A stretch of DNA of 64,000 nt from Leptodontidium sp. MPI-SDFR-AT-0119 (taxonomy: Eukaryota; Ascomycota; Leotiomycetes; Helotiales; Leptodontidiaceae). Position numbers and translations under genes: made by a program. The notes under the pieces were generated by a model. That model made no database searches, was not told where the DNA came from, and saw only the letters and a program-made list of their open reading frames with translations. The stretch spans positions 2,108,001 through 2,172,000 of the forward strand of contig JAHLEZ010000013.1 in the NCBI GenBank assembly GCA_020726505.1, written 5' to 3'. This document shows, piece by piece, positions 10,186 through 21,830 of this stretch; within the stretch, counting starts at the first letter, position 1; the number at the start of each line of letters is the position of its first letter.

Positions 10186-10358
10186 TGTCGTTATACTTGG
10201 GTAATACTACTGATTCCGGTGTAGAATCGACACATTTAAGGGGTAAAATCCTGTGTGGCAAAATGTGTATTCAAGAAAAGGAGAGCTTTATACCAGAGCC
10301 CCCCCTTAAATACTCGTTAAGCGAGCATGTGACTAAAAACGTGACTATTAAACTAACA
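10186..10358. repeat. Right LTR of the TRIM-like element
   Basis: 173 bp, same boundaries as the left copy, followed by ATTAG. Confidence 0.85.
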
Positions 10359-10489
10359 ATTAGGCTACTAATTATACTTGTACTACTAAGTTAAGCAAAT
10401 AACCGTTTTATTTAAAGTAGCACATCCCCTACTTAATTCTTGATCCTGTAACCTCTTTATAATATATATAAATCGACCTTTCGATCTAC

Positions 10490-10625
10490 TAATTAATTAA
10501 CTAATTAACAATTAATTAACTAATTAACAATTAATTAACTAATTAACAATTAATTAACTAATTAACAATTAATTAACTAATTAATAAATTAATTAATAAA
10601 TTAATTAATAAATTAATTAATTAAT
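10490..10625. repeat. A/T-only minisatellite
   Basis: About four exact copies of the 19-bp unit AATTAATTAACTAATTAAC run into three or so 12-bp AATTAATAAATT units. The tract is almost pure A+T with many TTAA palindromes. Confidence 0.8.
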
Positions 10626-11542
10626 ACTATAGGTATATTAAAGCGCTCTACTAAGGCCGTTAAGGCTAATCGTTTGGCTATTATTATAAGTTATAGAGTT
10701 AATTTTTGTTAAGTTAATCGTAATTTTAGGGCTGTGTATTAATTTAAATATTATTAACTATAGTAAGTGAAGAAGAAGAAGGATACTAAGAAGGCTCTAA
10801 AGGCTACTCCTACTTTAAAAAGAACTACTGCGGCTACTCTCATTACTTATACTCGTGCTCCTCGAGTCAAGGGAGATAAGCGGTTAGTTGTTTGTTTAAG
10901 TTATATTAATAGCGCCCTCTAAACTAAAAGCACTAACGAGTGCTTTAATATTATTAGTTAGAGTACTCGTTATTTCGCCCGCTCGTCGGGCTACTCTTAT
11001 AAGGTTACTCCCCTTATTACTTAGGCTCCTTTTCTCCTCTATTATATTACGCTCTTAAACGACGTAAGTAAGAAGGTAAATTCCCTTAGTTGTTCCTTTT
11101 TAGCGTATAATTACTAACTATTTTAGGAATTAAAGTACTTAAGAGCTCCCGTTTTTATTGTTATTTAAGGTAAGGTTATTACTATTACTACTAATAAAGT
11201 AACCGGCTTAGGAGGAGGTGACGAGGAGGAGGAAAATAAGGGTAATACTATTATTAAAGAGTCTAGTATATTATTTTATCTTAAATTTCCCGCGAAATTA
11301 AGGCTAAATCAGTTAATTTCTTTTAAATAAAGAGAACTCCTTCGATACTCCAGAGGTTTATGCGCGGGTTACTAAAGAGTAACTTACTATTACTACTAGT
11401 ACTCTATTCTTTCCGGAGTCTACTCGTGGACTTATTAGTGTTAGTGGAGCTCCGGCTCTTACTCTTAAAGAAGAGGCTTCGGCCGCTTATATTAACGAGC
11501 TTTATAGTATAATTAAAAGTGCCTTAGCTATTCTAACTAAGG
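10626..11542 (+). pseudogene. Antisense reading frame of Copia-X (aORF family), RIPed
   Basis: A plus-strand frame with TAG and TAA stops reads KATPTLKRTTAATLITYT, INSAL-TKSTNECFNIIS, a Glu-rich GGGDEEEENKGN segment and an AAYINELYSIIKSALAIL C-terminus; a frame shift near 11.3 kb joins the last part. It is clearly homologous to the minus-strand frame at 30666-31737, which shares the KATPTLKR and SYINSAL-TKST blocks. It lies beside a minus-strand Copia 3' LTR (8669-8790) and so is antisense to that element. The product is unrecognised: basic N-terminus, acidic middle, helical C-terminus. Confidence 0.55.
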
Positions 11543-11844
11543 TGTTACGGCTGGCCAAAGGTTGATACGGCGAGTTGACTCAAGCTTTGTATTTGGGCCT
11601 AAGGCTACGCTCAAAATCGAGAAGAAAAGACAAGGAGGAAAAGAGAGCTCTCCGTAAGGGAGGGCTCGAGTATATATACATGGGGGACCCTCCTAATGAG
11701 GCCTAGCGTAGTCGAGTGCCATTCACGTCAACATGTCGTAGGCTCGCCACCTAGTCTTCCCTATTAGGCCTAGCGCCGTCGCATAGCCAGCGATACTACG
11801 AGCTAGTGTTAATTAGAATACGAGGCGCATCGTAAGTCGTAACA
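11543..11844 (-). repeat. 3' LTR of Gypsy-1
   Basis: 302 bp, less mutated than the 5' copy and retaining TGTTACGG. It includes a TATATATA motif near 11670. Confidence 0.9.
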
Positions 11845-11859
11845 TTACCCCCCCCTCTG

Positions 11860-14800
11860 AAAAAACTGCGTTCGCGCAGTTGTAGCTATGACTATGTCGT
11901 CCTTGAGGTCGTTATAGTCGTCGATACTAGCGTTGTAAGCCTCTAGCCATTTTAGGAGAGCTCTTAGCGGGCCTTTAGCGTTAGGATACTCTAGGTGAAA
12001 CCGTTTAACTATATATGAAGCCGTTATAGTATCCGAGTATAGGTACTACTTTAGGTCCTCGTCGGCGCCTAGCCACTTAATGCGATAGAATAGCTTATTT
12101 CGCATGACCTTAAAGCCAAGGATGCCTTTAATTTCCTACTCATTCTGCTTAGGCAGTAGCTGGATAGGTGCCGGCGTGGCTCTGGCTTGTCCCGGCAGGG
12201 GGTTGTCGACGTACTTACGGAGCAAGTGAGAGTAAAAGACGGGATGAATTTACTAGTCCTCTAGGAGCTTAACCCTCTAACTCTCTCCTTCCTTAGTAAT
12301 TACTTTAATTAGGCCGTATTACTTATTAGATAACTTCCTTAAGGGTCGGTTGATATTCTAGTTCCGAGTGTCGACTAATACTAGGTCGTTAACGTCCTAA
12401 TCGATAGCGCGTCGCCCACGGTTCGCTAGTCGTTTTATTTTCTCTTACTAGTCCTTTAGGGCTAATTATGCGACTTTTATAACCTCCTTTATTCGTAAGG
12501 CTACTTGTAAAGCCTCCTCGCGGTTGAGTCTCTCTGTTACTGTAGCCGGCGGCTCTGGGTTAACTAAGTCCCAGGAAGTCCTCGGCTTAACGCCGTTAAG
12601 TAGCTAAAAGGGAAACAGGCGGCCTAGGGACTCGTGCGGTAACGTCAGTTAAGCGATGTCTATGATTAGTAAGAAGTCGCTCTAATTGTCTTGGTAATAG
12701 TAATAAAAAGAACAGAGCCGCTACTTAATATATTAGTTCGTTACCTTTATTTAGCCGTCGACGTTTAAGTTATACGCCGTAATTAGCTTTACCTTAGTCC
12801 CGAGGATACGATAATACTCCTTCTAAAAGGAGGAGACGAACTGAAGTCCGCGGTCCGAGACAATAGAGTCCGGTATACCGAAGTGTCGAGTCTAATAAAC
12901 AAGGAAGAGAATAACTATGCCTTTAGCTGTAATTGTGTCGTTACAAGGTATTAAGACCGGTTTCTTAAACAAGTGGTTAACGATAATTATAGCGAAGTTG
13001 TAGCCGTGCTTATCTAATAGTAGCTTCGTAAAGTCTATCGTAAGGTGTTAGTACAGCCAAGTAGGGATTAGTAAGGGGTATAGGAAACTAGGAGTCTTGT
13101 TCTTACGAGCCTTTTGTCGGGAGCAACTATAGTTTGCCACGTATCGAGCTATGTTTGTAGTAAGGCCGTTCTAATGATATTTGCAACTTAGTAATGCCTT
13201 CATTTTTCCAATCCTTATATGCGCTATCGAAGGTTAGGAATGTACATAGCGAATAAGTGTCGTGCGAAGCTCCGGCGGTTCTAAGGGCACTTTTAGGCGA
13301 CCTTGGAAAAGCAACTTGTCGTTTGTTAGCTCGTAATCCAGCGACTGCTCCCTAGCTTTTTATTAGAGAGGCTCTAGCGAAGGCGAGGTCTTATTAGCTA
13401 GGAGTACTTAATCGATAACGTCGTATTCCGCGATGTCGTACGCCACTATAGAGTTAAAGTCTAGCTTCTCCGCGGTAGGCGTCTCCGGGTCGATTAGTAC
13501 TTCTGTATTTGACTCTGGCTTTAGCTCTGGCTCGTCACGTGTCTTAGCATCGCGATCTGGGATTATGGCGTTTATAAGAGCCAAGGGTACCGTCTCTACG
13601 ACTTTAATATAGGCGTCTATAGGATTAACGGCGGAGAGCTAGAGGTCGCTGGCGACTCGCGGGTTAATTTTGTCGATCGGAATTAGCTGTTAATTACGAA
13701 CGGCCCGCTTACGTACCTCCGTAGCCGTGAGGTCCTAATCCCGTTAAGACAAAGTGTCCGCTAAAGTATTAGTCGTTCCGATATAGTATATAATCGTGAA
13801 ATAAAAGTTTGTAAAGAACTTAGCCTATTAAGCCTGCCTAGCCGTAAGGTTCTTAATAGTCATGAAGTACTTTAGGGCTTAGTGGTTAGTGTAAATAAGG
13901 ACATTTTTCTAGGCACCTAAGAGCTCCGGGCGATATTACTTAAATAACCGGAAAATCGCTAATATTTCTTTATTATGGATTGAGTAGTTAAGCTCGGGGT
14001 TTATTATAGTCTTCGAGAAGTATCTCACGGGGTGAAAAGTATCGTCCTTTTAAAGTTAAGATAAAATCCTAGTGACGACTCCGTTGGAAAAGTTAGTCTC
14101 TAGCTGTGTCTGTTTAGTAAGGTCGTAGTAGCGAAGAACTGGCGTAGATTAGAGGGCCTCCCGGAGAGTTTCCTAAGCGTTCTTATAGGCGCTATTAAAT
14201 TTGAAGGGAACGTCTTTTCTGGTTAGTATCGTGAGGAGTCGTACGATGCGATTATAATCCCTAATAAACCGGCGGTAAAAGTTATAGAACCTAAGATAAC
14301 TTTGTATACCCCGTATATTATTAGCGTATCGCTAGTCCTTGATTATACTAATTTTCTTTAGGTTTACTTCCACGCCATCGACGCTAATAATAAATCTTAA
14401 GAACTTTGTCTTTTACACGCTAAACTTAGACTTCTTAATATTGGCTTAAAGTCCGTGTACTTATAGTATTACTATTACTTTCTTGACGTGGACCTTATAT
14501 TCCTCGGGGGTAGACGAGTATATTAAGATGTCGTTTATATAAGCCGCGCAGAAGTCGTCGAGGTATTTTATAAGGATATCGTTAATAAAACGCTAGAAAG
14601 TCGCCGAACTATTCGTAAGGCTAAAGGGAAGGACCTTATACTTATACGTGCCGTATTAAGTGCGGAAGGTCGTGTAGTCTTCGCTCTTGGGGGACATGCG
14701 GATGCGGTAGAAAGCTTGCTAAATATCGAGCTTTGTAAAGACTTTTGCCTTATAAATACGTGCTATTATCTCATCGATTAGAGGGATTAAGTACGGGTCT

Positions 14801-17603
14801 TTCTTTAATAGGGCATTTAGCTTCCGGTAGTCGACGCATAGCCGGAGACTGCTATCGGCTTTCTTGGCAAAAAGAATAGGGGCCGCATATAGTGCGCCAG
14901 AGGGCTTAATGAAGCCTTTATGTAAGTTGTCGATAATGTATCGCTTAGTCTTCGACAGCTGTTCTTCCGTTATACGCCTGAAAGGCTTAAAGGACAAGTC
15001 GTTCTCCTTAGTAAGCTTGATTTAATAGTCTACACCTTGGCGATACGCTAGTAGCTTGTTAGAGGCTCGCCGGGAGAAGAGAGGAGTATACTCTTAGTAC
15101 TTTACTGGGAGCTTCTTACTTACTAGCTTATTATCTTGCGCGTACTTAGCCTTTAAGGCCTCCTTTAGGGTTAAGTCTCTATTTATTAATGCGAGTTTAA
15201 CACTTAATTAGTTTAGGGCCTCTCGCCGGCGACGAGTCAGCTCTTAGTCGATCTCATACACTAATATCACGAAGGTTTTCACCTTATTCCTTTTAGATTT
15301 CTTAGGTTAAAAGTACGTCGTGGACATCGCCGCTACTAATATAAGGAAAATCTCTGTAATAAGCGCCTTTAATTAGTAATTCGCCAAGAAGGCTCCACGA
15401 GCTCTCTTGTTCTTAAGTAGTGATCCCGGATCACGGGATATCGAAGGGTTTAATTGCTCTTTTATAACCCGCAGGCGCTCTTTGACTTTTCTAGTAAAGC
15501 TCGAGGGTCGAGTTGGCGAGACGCTAACGGTAAGTCGGACGGGGGCCTTTGTCCTAAGGGAATTATTAAGCGCCGCAAGCTTAGCTTGTCTCCGGCGGTG
15601 GTTATCTATGTCTATGAGGGCATCCCTTTATTCCGCGTTAAGTTAGTAAGACTTAACGATTAGCTTATCAAAACGATTAATATTAACGAAGACTCGCTAG
15701 TCAAAGTACGGCTAAACGGGTATGTCTAATGGCCATTTTAGCTAATTACGGTCCTTCGTATACGACTACTTTAAGTCGTAATACTCAAGGAACTTCCGGC
15801 TAATTAAGACGTCGGTATTACTTAGGTCAGTTACTAGAAAGGGGAAGTTAATTCGCCGGCGGTCGATTATTAAGGTAAGTAAAACGGCCGTGTTAATTGG
15901 CTTGCCTTTTCTACTATTGTAGTTAGTTAAGACAATTAACTAAGGGAGGGATATAAAAGAAATATCGAATTACTTAACGAGTTAATATACGAAAGAGGTT
16001 TTAATAACACCGAAAATATTAGCTTTACTATTAATATATACAAGTGTTTTAGTAAAGAATCCATTCCTTCCTAGTTTAATACTAATTAAGAATTATTGTT
16101 CTTTAATAAAAGCACAAAAATCAAAAGTCAAGTCTTTTTATAAGTTGTGACTTATGCCGAGGTATAAGTCTTTGCCGCGGCCTAAGAGTTTTTTAATAGC
16201 TCGTTAGTCTTTAGATCTCTGCCGATGATTAACTAGGAAATTGACTTATCGAGAGCCTAGTCTCTACGGCGCTTGAGACAGTTACTAGCTTAATAGCCGG
16301 TCTTATTGTAATAAAAACAAGTGTCGGAAGAGACGTCCTTAGGTGCAGGAGGAGGTACAGGGGACTTAAGTTGACGTAAGATGGGCGAAGGAGAGGGCGT
16401 ACGCTGGCGGGCATCCGACGACTATCTAGGAGTCGGGGTCGGGGGTCTCTAAGCCGTAGTAGCCGGCGTAGGGGAAGTAGCGCGCTAGTTTTCCTTCTTT
16501 AAGATGTCGCTCGAGTCGTTAGTATTATTAAAAGAGACTCGAGGGGCTTCGCGGGTAGTAGTAAGGGCCCGCGCACTAACTCGCGCGGCAGCGATATTTC
16601 GAGACTCGCGGTCTAAGACGGCTAAGAACTCGTTAAGAGCCGTATAATCTCCGGCGAAGTTATACTTCTTAGTACGGATATCGTACTTAAGTTTATCCGA
16701 GACTTTCTCGTACATATCATCGAACCAACGGGCAAGCGAGATCTTCCTAGTAGCCGCATATATCGTGAACTTTATACGGAACTTATTATACGTCATATTA
16801 CTTATTTATAATTAGTTGTACTTAAGCTTAACTGCCTATACTTGGTTATAATTAAAGAAACGCTAGTCTAAAGCCTTTAAGACGTCGGCGGCTCTATTAA
16901 AGTCTTTAGCAAAGTCGGGGTCTATTCGTTAAAGGATAATAGTCTTGGCCTTTCCCTTTATACACTTAAAGTAAGTATAAACCTACGATTCGTTAGTAAG
17001 GAAGTTACTCGAGTACTTTTAAATAAAGAGCTTTATATTTATCTTCTAGGCGTCGTATTTAATTTCGCCCTTATAGTCGCTAAAGGGGGTACGGGGGTAC
17101 TTGACCTTATTAGGCTTAACGATAGGGATAGTAGGGTTTAGCTTAGGGAGGTAATAGTCGGCGGTAAGTTAGAGGTTCGCCGTAAGAGCTCGCACTAATT
17201 AGTTAAAAGGAGAGGGAGTGCTAGTCTCTTAGCGAGGGTTATTGATAACATATTAAGTGAGGGCTTATGTAACGGCGGCGGCGATAGCAGAGCTGACGAA
17301 GTCCTTGATCAACTGATCTACCCTAGCTTATTAAGCGGGGGTAAGGCCTTCCATATCGATAGGCTTTGGCGATGCGTTAAAGAAACGCTAGGGTTTGTCC
17401 TCCGAGTTTGAGTCGAATCCGTTAAAGCTCTCCAGCTCTTTCGAAAGAGTCTCGACTAACGGGATGAGGGTGTCGGTAAAGCCTAGCCGTACGGGGGCGC
17501 TTCTTTCTCTAGAGCTTCGCCGACGAGGGGGAGAAGTCGGTAAAGGTGGTAGGGTGGGGTTAAGGGGTATTTGAGGTTGTTAATCGGTTTGTTAATCAGA
17601 CAT
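11860..17603 (-). pseudogene. Gypsy-1 gag-pol polyprotein relic
   Basis: From an ATG at 17603 (minus) the frame carries gag, including MTYNKFRIKFTIYAATRKIS at 16796. A zinc knuckle at about 16270-16330 has its second Cys and its His replaced by Tyr (CFYYNKTGY...C), as G-to-A RIP would do. Then come protease, reverse transcriptase (14719-14997, CVDYRKLNALLKKDPYLIPL), the [18 protein letters not shown] catalytic block near 14500-14580 (one Asp of the box changed to Asn), RNase H and integrase (12.4-13.8 kb). A chromodomain-like end near 12.0-12.15 kb reads LFYRIKWLGADEDLK. The protein would convert element RNA to DNA and integrate it. Many TAG and TAA stops make it non-functional. Confidence 0.85.
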
Positions 17604-17829
17604 ACGTTCGAGACAGGGGCGCGCGTCAAGTTACGGCAAGGTAAGTTAACCACGGGAGAATATCCAGCTTTCTCTAGGATAGTCTATTACGAGGGCAGAG
17701 AGGTACTTATTTGTCGAATAGGCCAAGGTGTTAAAGCTCGTTATTAACTTATTGTAAGGGCAAGTCGATAAGGCGCAAGACTAAGTAAAATATAACGCTT
17801 TATAACAAAGGAGTATTAGTCTTTTCTTA

Positions 17830-18131
17830 TATTACGGCTGGCTAAAGGTTAATACGGCGAATTAACTTAAGCTTTATATTTAGGCCTAAGGCTACGCTCA
17901 GAATCAAGAAGAAAAGACAAAGAGGAAAGGAGAGCTCTCCGTAAGGGAGGGCTCGAGTATATATACATGGGGGACCCTCCTAATGAGGCCTAGCGTAGTC
18001 GAGTGCCATTCACGTCAACATGTCGCAGGCTCGCCACCTAGTCTTCCCTATTAGGCCTAGCGCCGTCGCATAGCCAGCGATGCTACGAGCCAGTGTTGGT
18101 TAGAATACGAGGCGCATCGTAGGTCGTAACA
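17830..18131 (-). repeat. 5' LTR of Gypsy-1
   Basis: 302 bp. The outer TGTTACGG has become TATTACGG by a G-to-A change. It is followed by TAAGG, the target duplication. Confidence 0.9.
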
Positions 18132-18136
18132 TAAGG

Positions 18137-18990
18137 AAGTTCGGGGCTTACTACTTAAAGATAAGGTTACTTTATGATTTAACTTAATAAATAAAAATTA
18201 CTTAAGTACTTTATTACTTTAAGTTAAATTACTAAAGAATTAAAGGCAAGTAACCCTAGTTCAAATTAAGAAGTATTAAGAGAAGGTTAACTTAGTACTT
18301 TATATAGTAATTATATTACATATAAACGTTACGTTTATAACTTTAAGACTTTCTTACTTCTTAACTAACTTCTCTTTAGAGTACCTTATAGTAATTAATT
18401 AAACTATTCGTTACCTCTTTAGAACCCGATTTTTAGCGATCACTTATAATTATAAGTTACGCGACTCTTAGCTTATTATAGCCTTAGATGCGTTATTTAT
18501 AGACGATCTTAATATTAGGCGTTTTCTAATAGTTATATTATAATACTTTTTGGAGGTTTAATCTTATAGAGAGCGGCCTTATAAGATATAGTTACTACTT
18601 CGACTATATAAGCTAAACTTTTAGGCGTTAAGTGTACAACTAAGGAGATTATAGCTTTATAACGTTTCTTTTAAGAATTACGCCTTAAGTTAAGGGAAAT
18701 TTAGAAGATCTTTTATAATAATTAATAAACGATTTAATTAATTATTAGGGAAAATTAGCGCATCTTTATTAAGCTACACTACGTTAATATTTAAAATATA
18801 TAATTATACTAAGAGTTTTAAAAGGGCACTTTTTCAGTCGAATATTTACTTACGGGTTATATACCTGCTAATAAACTTATAAAGAACCTCTTTTAGCAGA
18901 AATTTGAGAATTTTATTACTCTCATTAACTTAGTGGATATTCGTACTTAATTAAAGTAACTCAATTTAGAAGCTTCACTTTAAAGTAAGT
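18137..18990 (+). pseudogene. Copia-2: 3' end of pol (RNase H), RIPed
   Basis: The plus-strand frame reads NYLSTPLL, then the Y-Q-E-K-V...LYIVIIL block that in Copia RT/RNase H is YQxKVGSxLYAxxxxRPDVAFA. After it come SYFLTNFSLEYL, TIRYLFRTRFLAITY and a C-terminal LLTGYIPANKLIKNLFQQKF-like stretch (normally ADxLTKxLxxxKF). Upstream pol (integrase, most of RT) is absent. The sequence is joined directly to the end of the Copia-X antisense frame, and Gypsy-1 later landed at that join. Confidence 0.7.
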
Positions 18991-19288
18991 TTTTATACAC
19001 GTTCTTTACCTTTCCTTTATTATAAAGGTACTCTAATTATTAACTTACCCTGTGAATACACAATGTATTTTCTTATATATTTATTATTACTTTGTAAATT
19101 CTCTTATTATTTTATTTACTTAGAGAGTAACTAAGCTCAGGAGTGAAATTTATAGTATTTAAAAGATTTAATTACTTTTAATAGTTGTTTGTTTTTATAG
19201 TAAAAGTAACGTAACGTAAGTAAATTATAAAGGGATACTTAGTTATTTAGAGGTTCTTAAGCCTCGCCTCACACAAAAGAGAGTAACA
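18991..19288. other. RIPed non-coding tail of Copia-2
   Basis: AT-rich, no readable frame, ends at the TA target of the pogo-like element. Confidence 0.5.
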
Positions 19289-21530
19289 TACCGTATTATC
19301 TAGCATACAGCGCCATGGCGAATTAACTTTTCGGTAGTATTTTAATAGGTTTAGACCTGGCGCTGTGGTCAAGAGTGGCGCTGTAGATTATAATTTCCCC
19401 CTAAATCCCTACTAAAACACTTCCTTTTAAATATTTGATTCCGCTAACTATAACTAGACTCTTTATCTTCTAATTGTACCTTTATATAATATCGTTAATA
19501 TGCCTTTAATTCCTCGCATTCCTACAGGTCCTTTACTACTAAGGCAAGCTACCTTGAATCTATAAGGCCTTCTCTAACTACTTAAACCTCGCCTTCGCCG
19601 TGGCCCCTTTATAAAAGAAGTAATACCTCGCTCTTAACGTGTTCTTAGCCGCAAGTATATTAGGGGAGTAAACAAACAAGAAACGATTAAGGCACTAGTT
19701 AAATAGCGAATTCGGAATAATAAGGAAGGAATAGGAGAGCCAAGAGATTAAGAGCGTATCGACCGGCCGATTATTCAGATTAATAGAGGGGTTAAGGATA
19801 AGCTTGATAGTCTTACTGATACTGACTACGACGATTATGTAACTAGACGGCGATATTCCTATTCTCGAGAGTTTAAGTTAACTGCGATTTTATACTAGGA
19901 GAGTACGTATCGAACACTTAAAGATAATACCGACGAAAGAATCACCGTTCGATATGCGGCTCGTAAGCTCTATATCCCACGCTTAATATTCTGGGGTTAG
20001 ATTAAAAAAAAGAGCGAGATTTTATAGTAAAAGAAGGGTACATTCCGAGTCCGTAAGCTATAGGGCAAAGTAAAGGAGCTAGATATAGAGTTAAGGCTAA
20101 AGTATTAGTTTAATAAGGCACGCCTTAAAGGTCGAGCGATATTTGCGAAATAGTTAATTCAGAATGCGAAACAGGTGTATAGTGAGCTTTATCCTGAGTG
20201 AGTAATTCGTAAGGAAGGAGGCTTGAATCTGTACTTAGGTTTCCGGTGGTCCGCTGGCTAGTTAACTAGTTTTAAACACTACTATAATATCTCTTTCCGC
20301 GCAGGCACCAAACGAGCTCAAAAGGCCCCCGAAGAGTTACGAGCCACAATTGTTCATTAGTTGTAATATAATCGTCGGAACATTATTATTAACCCTAATT
20401 CAGACTATAGAAAACCTCGCCCGATAACTGTACTTGTTATTAGAAAGTATAAGCTCTCTAAGATCTCGAATATAAACTAAACCCCGCTCGCTTTTGAGTT
20501 CTAGAAAGGCCGTACGTACGCCTTTAAAGGCGCTAGAACTATTACCTTAAGAACAGTTAGAGGTGACTAAGAAAAGCGACAAGTTACACTACAAGTTATC
20601 GTCTTCGTAGATAAAGTGGCGCAGTGTAAACTTCTTCTTATATTTAAGGGAAAACCGGGGAAGGGAAACAAGAATCGATAGCTAGAGATAAAGCAGTACA
20701 ATACTAGTGTAAAGGTGATTTAAAATAATAAAGTATACGCCAACTCTATTAATTTCCTTAATTAGATTCGACAAGACTACGTATATACGTCGGAATATAC
20801 TCTCTTAGATTAAGAACCTCGTCTTCTCGTTCTCGACGCCTTTGCCCCTCACAAACACACTAGAAAGAAGGTGCCTACTAACGAATCTATAATTATAAAA
20901 GTAAAGAGACTATAAGAAGAGAGACTTAATAAGAAGATATGTACTAAATTCAAGAGATTAAATGTTACCTTGTCTCTTATTCCTAGCGGCTATATTAGCT
21001 ACGTTTAAGTACTAGATGTTTCTATTAACTCACTTTTAAAGGTAATAATCAAGGAACTAGAAGAGATTCACATTAATTAGAACCTCGAGAAATAGGAAAA
21101 TAATAAGTATACTATCGTGGACCACAGAATCCTCCTTACTTAATAAGTAGGAGAAGCCTAGAGGCGTATATATACTAAGCATCAAGACACTATCATTCGT
21201 ACCTTCCGAAACCTTAGTTTATCGCTAAACCCCAACGGCTTTGAAAACAACGAGTTAAAGATTCGAGACCTCCCTGATATTACTGTCGGCGACTACACCT
21301 CTCTCCCTCCCTCCTCTGATCTCGAGATTATTCTTGACGACGATAACATTAATAGAGACACAATTGTAGTTTAAAGCACGTATATTTCAAGGCACGAGAA
21401 GGAGGTTACACAAGTAAAGAATAAAGCCGACGTTATAATAGATACTAAGAATGATATAGAGAGTGCTTTTGACTTAGACTTAGAGCTAGACTCTTCCGAA
21501 GAGTTAGGAGAGGAGGACGAGGATATAATA

Positions 21531-21830
21531 TGTTACGACCTACGATGCGCCTCGTATTCTAACCGACACGGGCTCGTAGCATCGCTGGCTATGCGACGGC
21601 GCTAAGCCTAATAGGGAAGACTAGGTGGCGAGCATGCGACATGTGAATAAATGGGCCCCGACTACGCTAGGCCCCATTAGGAGGGTTCTTCATATATATA
21701 TACTCGAACCCTCCCTTATAAAAAGCTTTCCTTTCCTCCTTATCTTTTCTTCTTGATTCTAAGCGTAGCCTTAGGTCTAAATATAAAGCTTAAGTTAACT
21801 CGCCGTATTAACCTTTAACTAGTCGTAACA
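21531..21830 (+). repeat. 5' LTR of Gypsy-2
   Basis: 300 bp, TGTTACGACC...AGTCGTAACA. Confidence 0.9.

Larger units (their letters stand above)
8877..10358. mobile_element. TRIM-like non-coding LTR element, 1,482 bp, TSD ATTAG
   Basis: Two direct repeats of exactly 173 bp (8877-9049 and 10186-10358) begin TGTCG and end AACA. They differ at about 7 positions, 6 of them C/T or G/A changes with T or A in the right copy. The element is flanked by a perfect 5-bp duplication, ATTAG (8872-8876 and 10359-10363), which establishes retroviral-type integration. The 1.1-kb interior has no retrotransposon coding region. It is G+A-rich with recurring TTCGAAG and TCGAAG words and an internal duplication. 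This matches terminal-repeat retrotransposons in miniature, which move using another element's enzymes. No primer-binding site or polypurine tract was convincing, so orientation is unknown. Confidence 0.85.
11543..18131 (-). mobile_element. Gypsy-1: complete Ty3/Gypsy chromovirus-type retrotransposon, RIPed, TSD TAAGG
   Basis: Two 302-bp LTRs (11543-11844 and 17830-18131) are bounded by the inverted ends TGTTACG and CGTAACA. A 5-bp duplication, TAAGG, lies at 11538-11542 and 18132-18136. Coding is on the minus strand. The CCCCCCCC tract at 11848-11855 is the complement of the polypurine tract next to the 3' (left) LTR, which confirms orientation. Gypsy-1, -2 and -3 have the same LTR family. 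Confidence 0.92.

Noticed and set aside
10626..11542. Host gene rather than transposon frame
   Set aside because: A second diverged copy is present at 30666-31737, both carry RIP-type stops, and both sit beside Copia sequences.
19500..21530. Alternative genetic code reading UAA/UAG as glutamine
   Set aside because: Stops fall at Gln and Trp positions, but many CAA/CAG codons remain in the same frame, the two cellular genes use normal codons with TAA or TGA as terminators, and missense changes of the RIP type occur in parallel.
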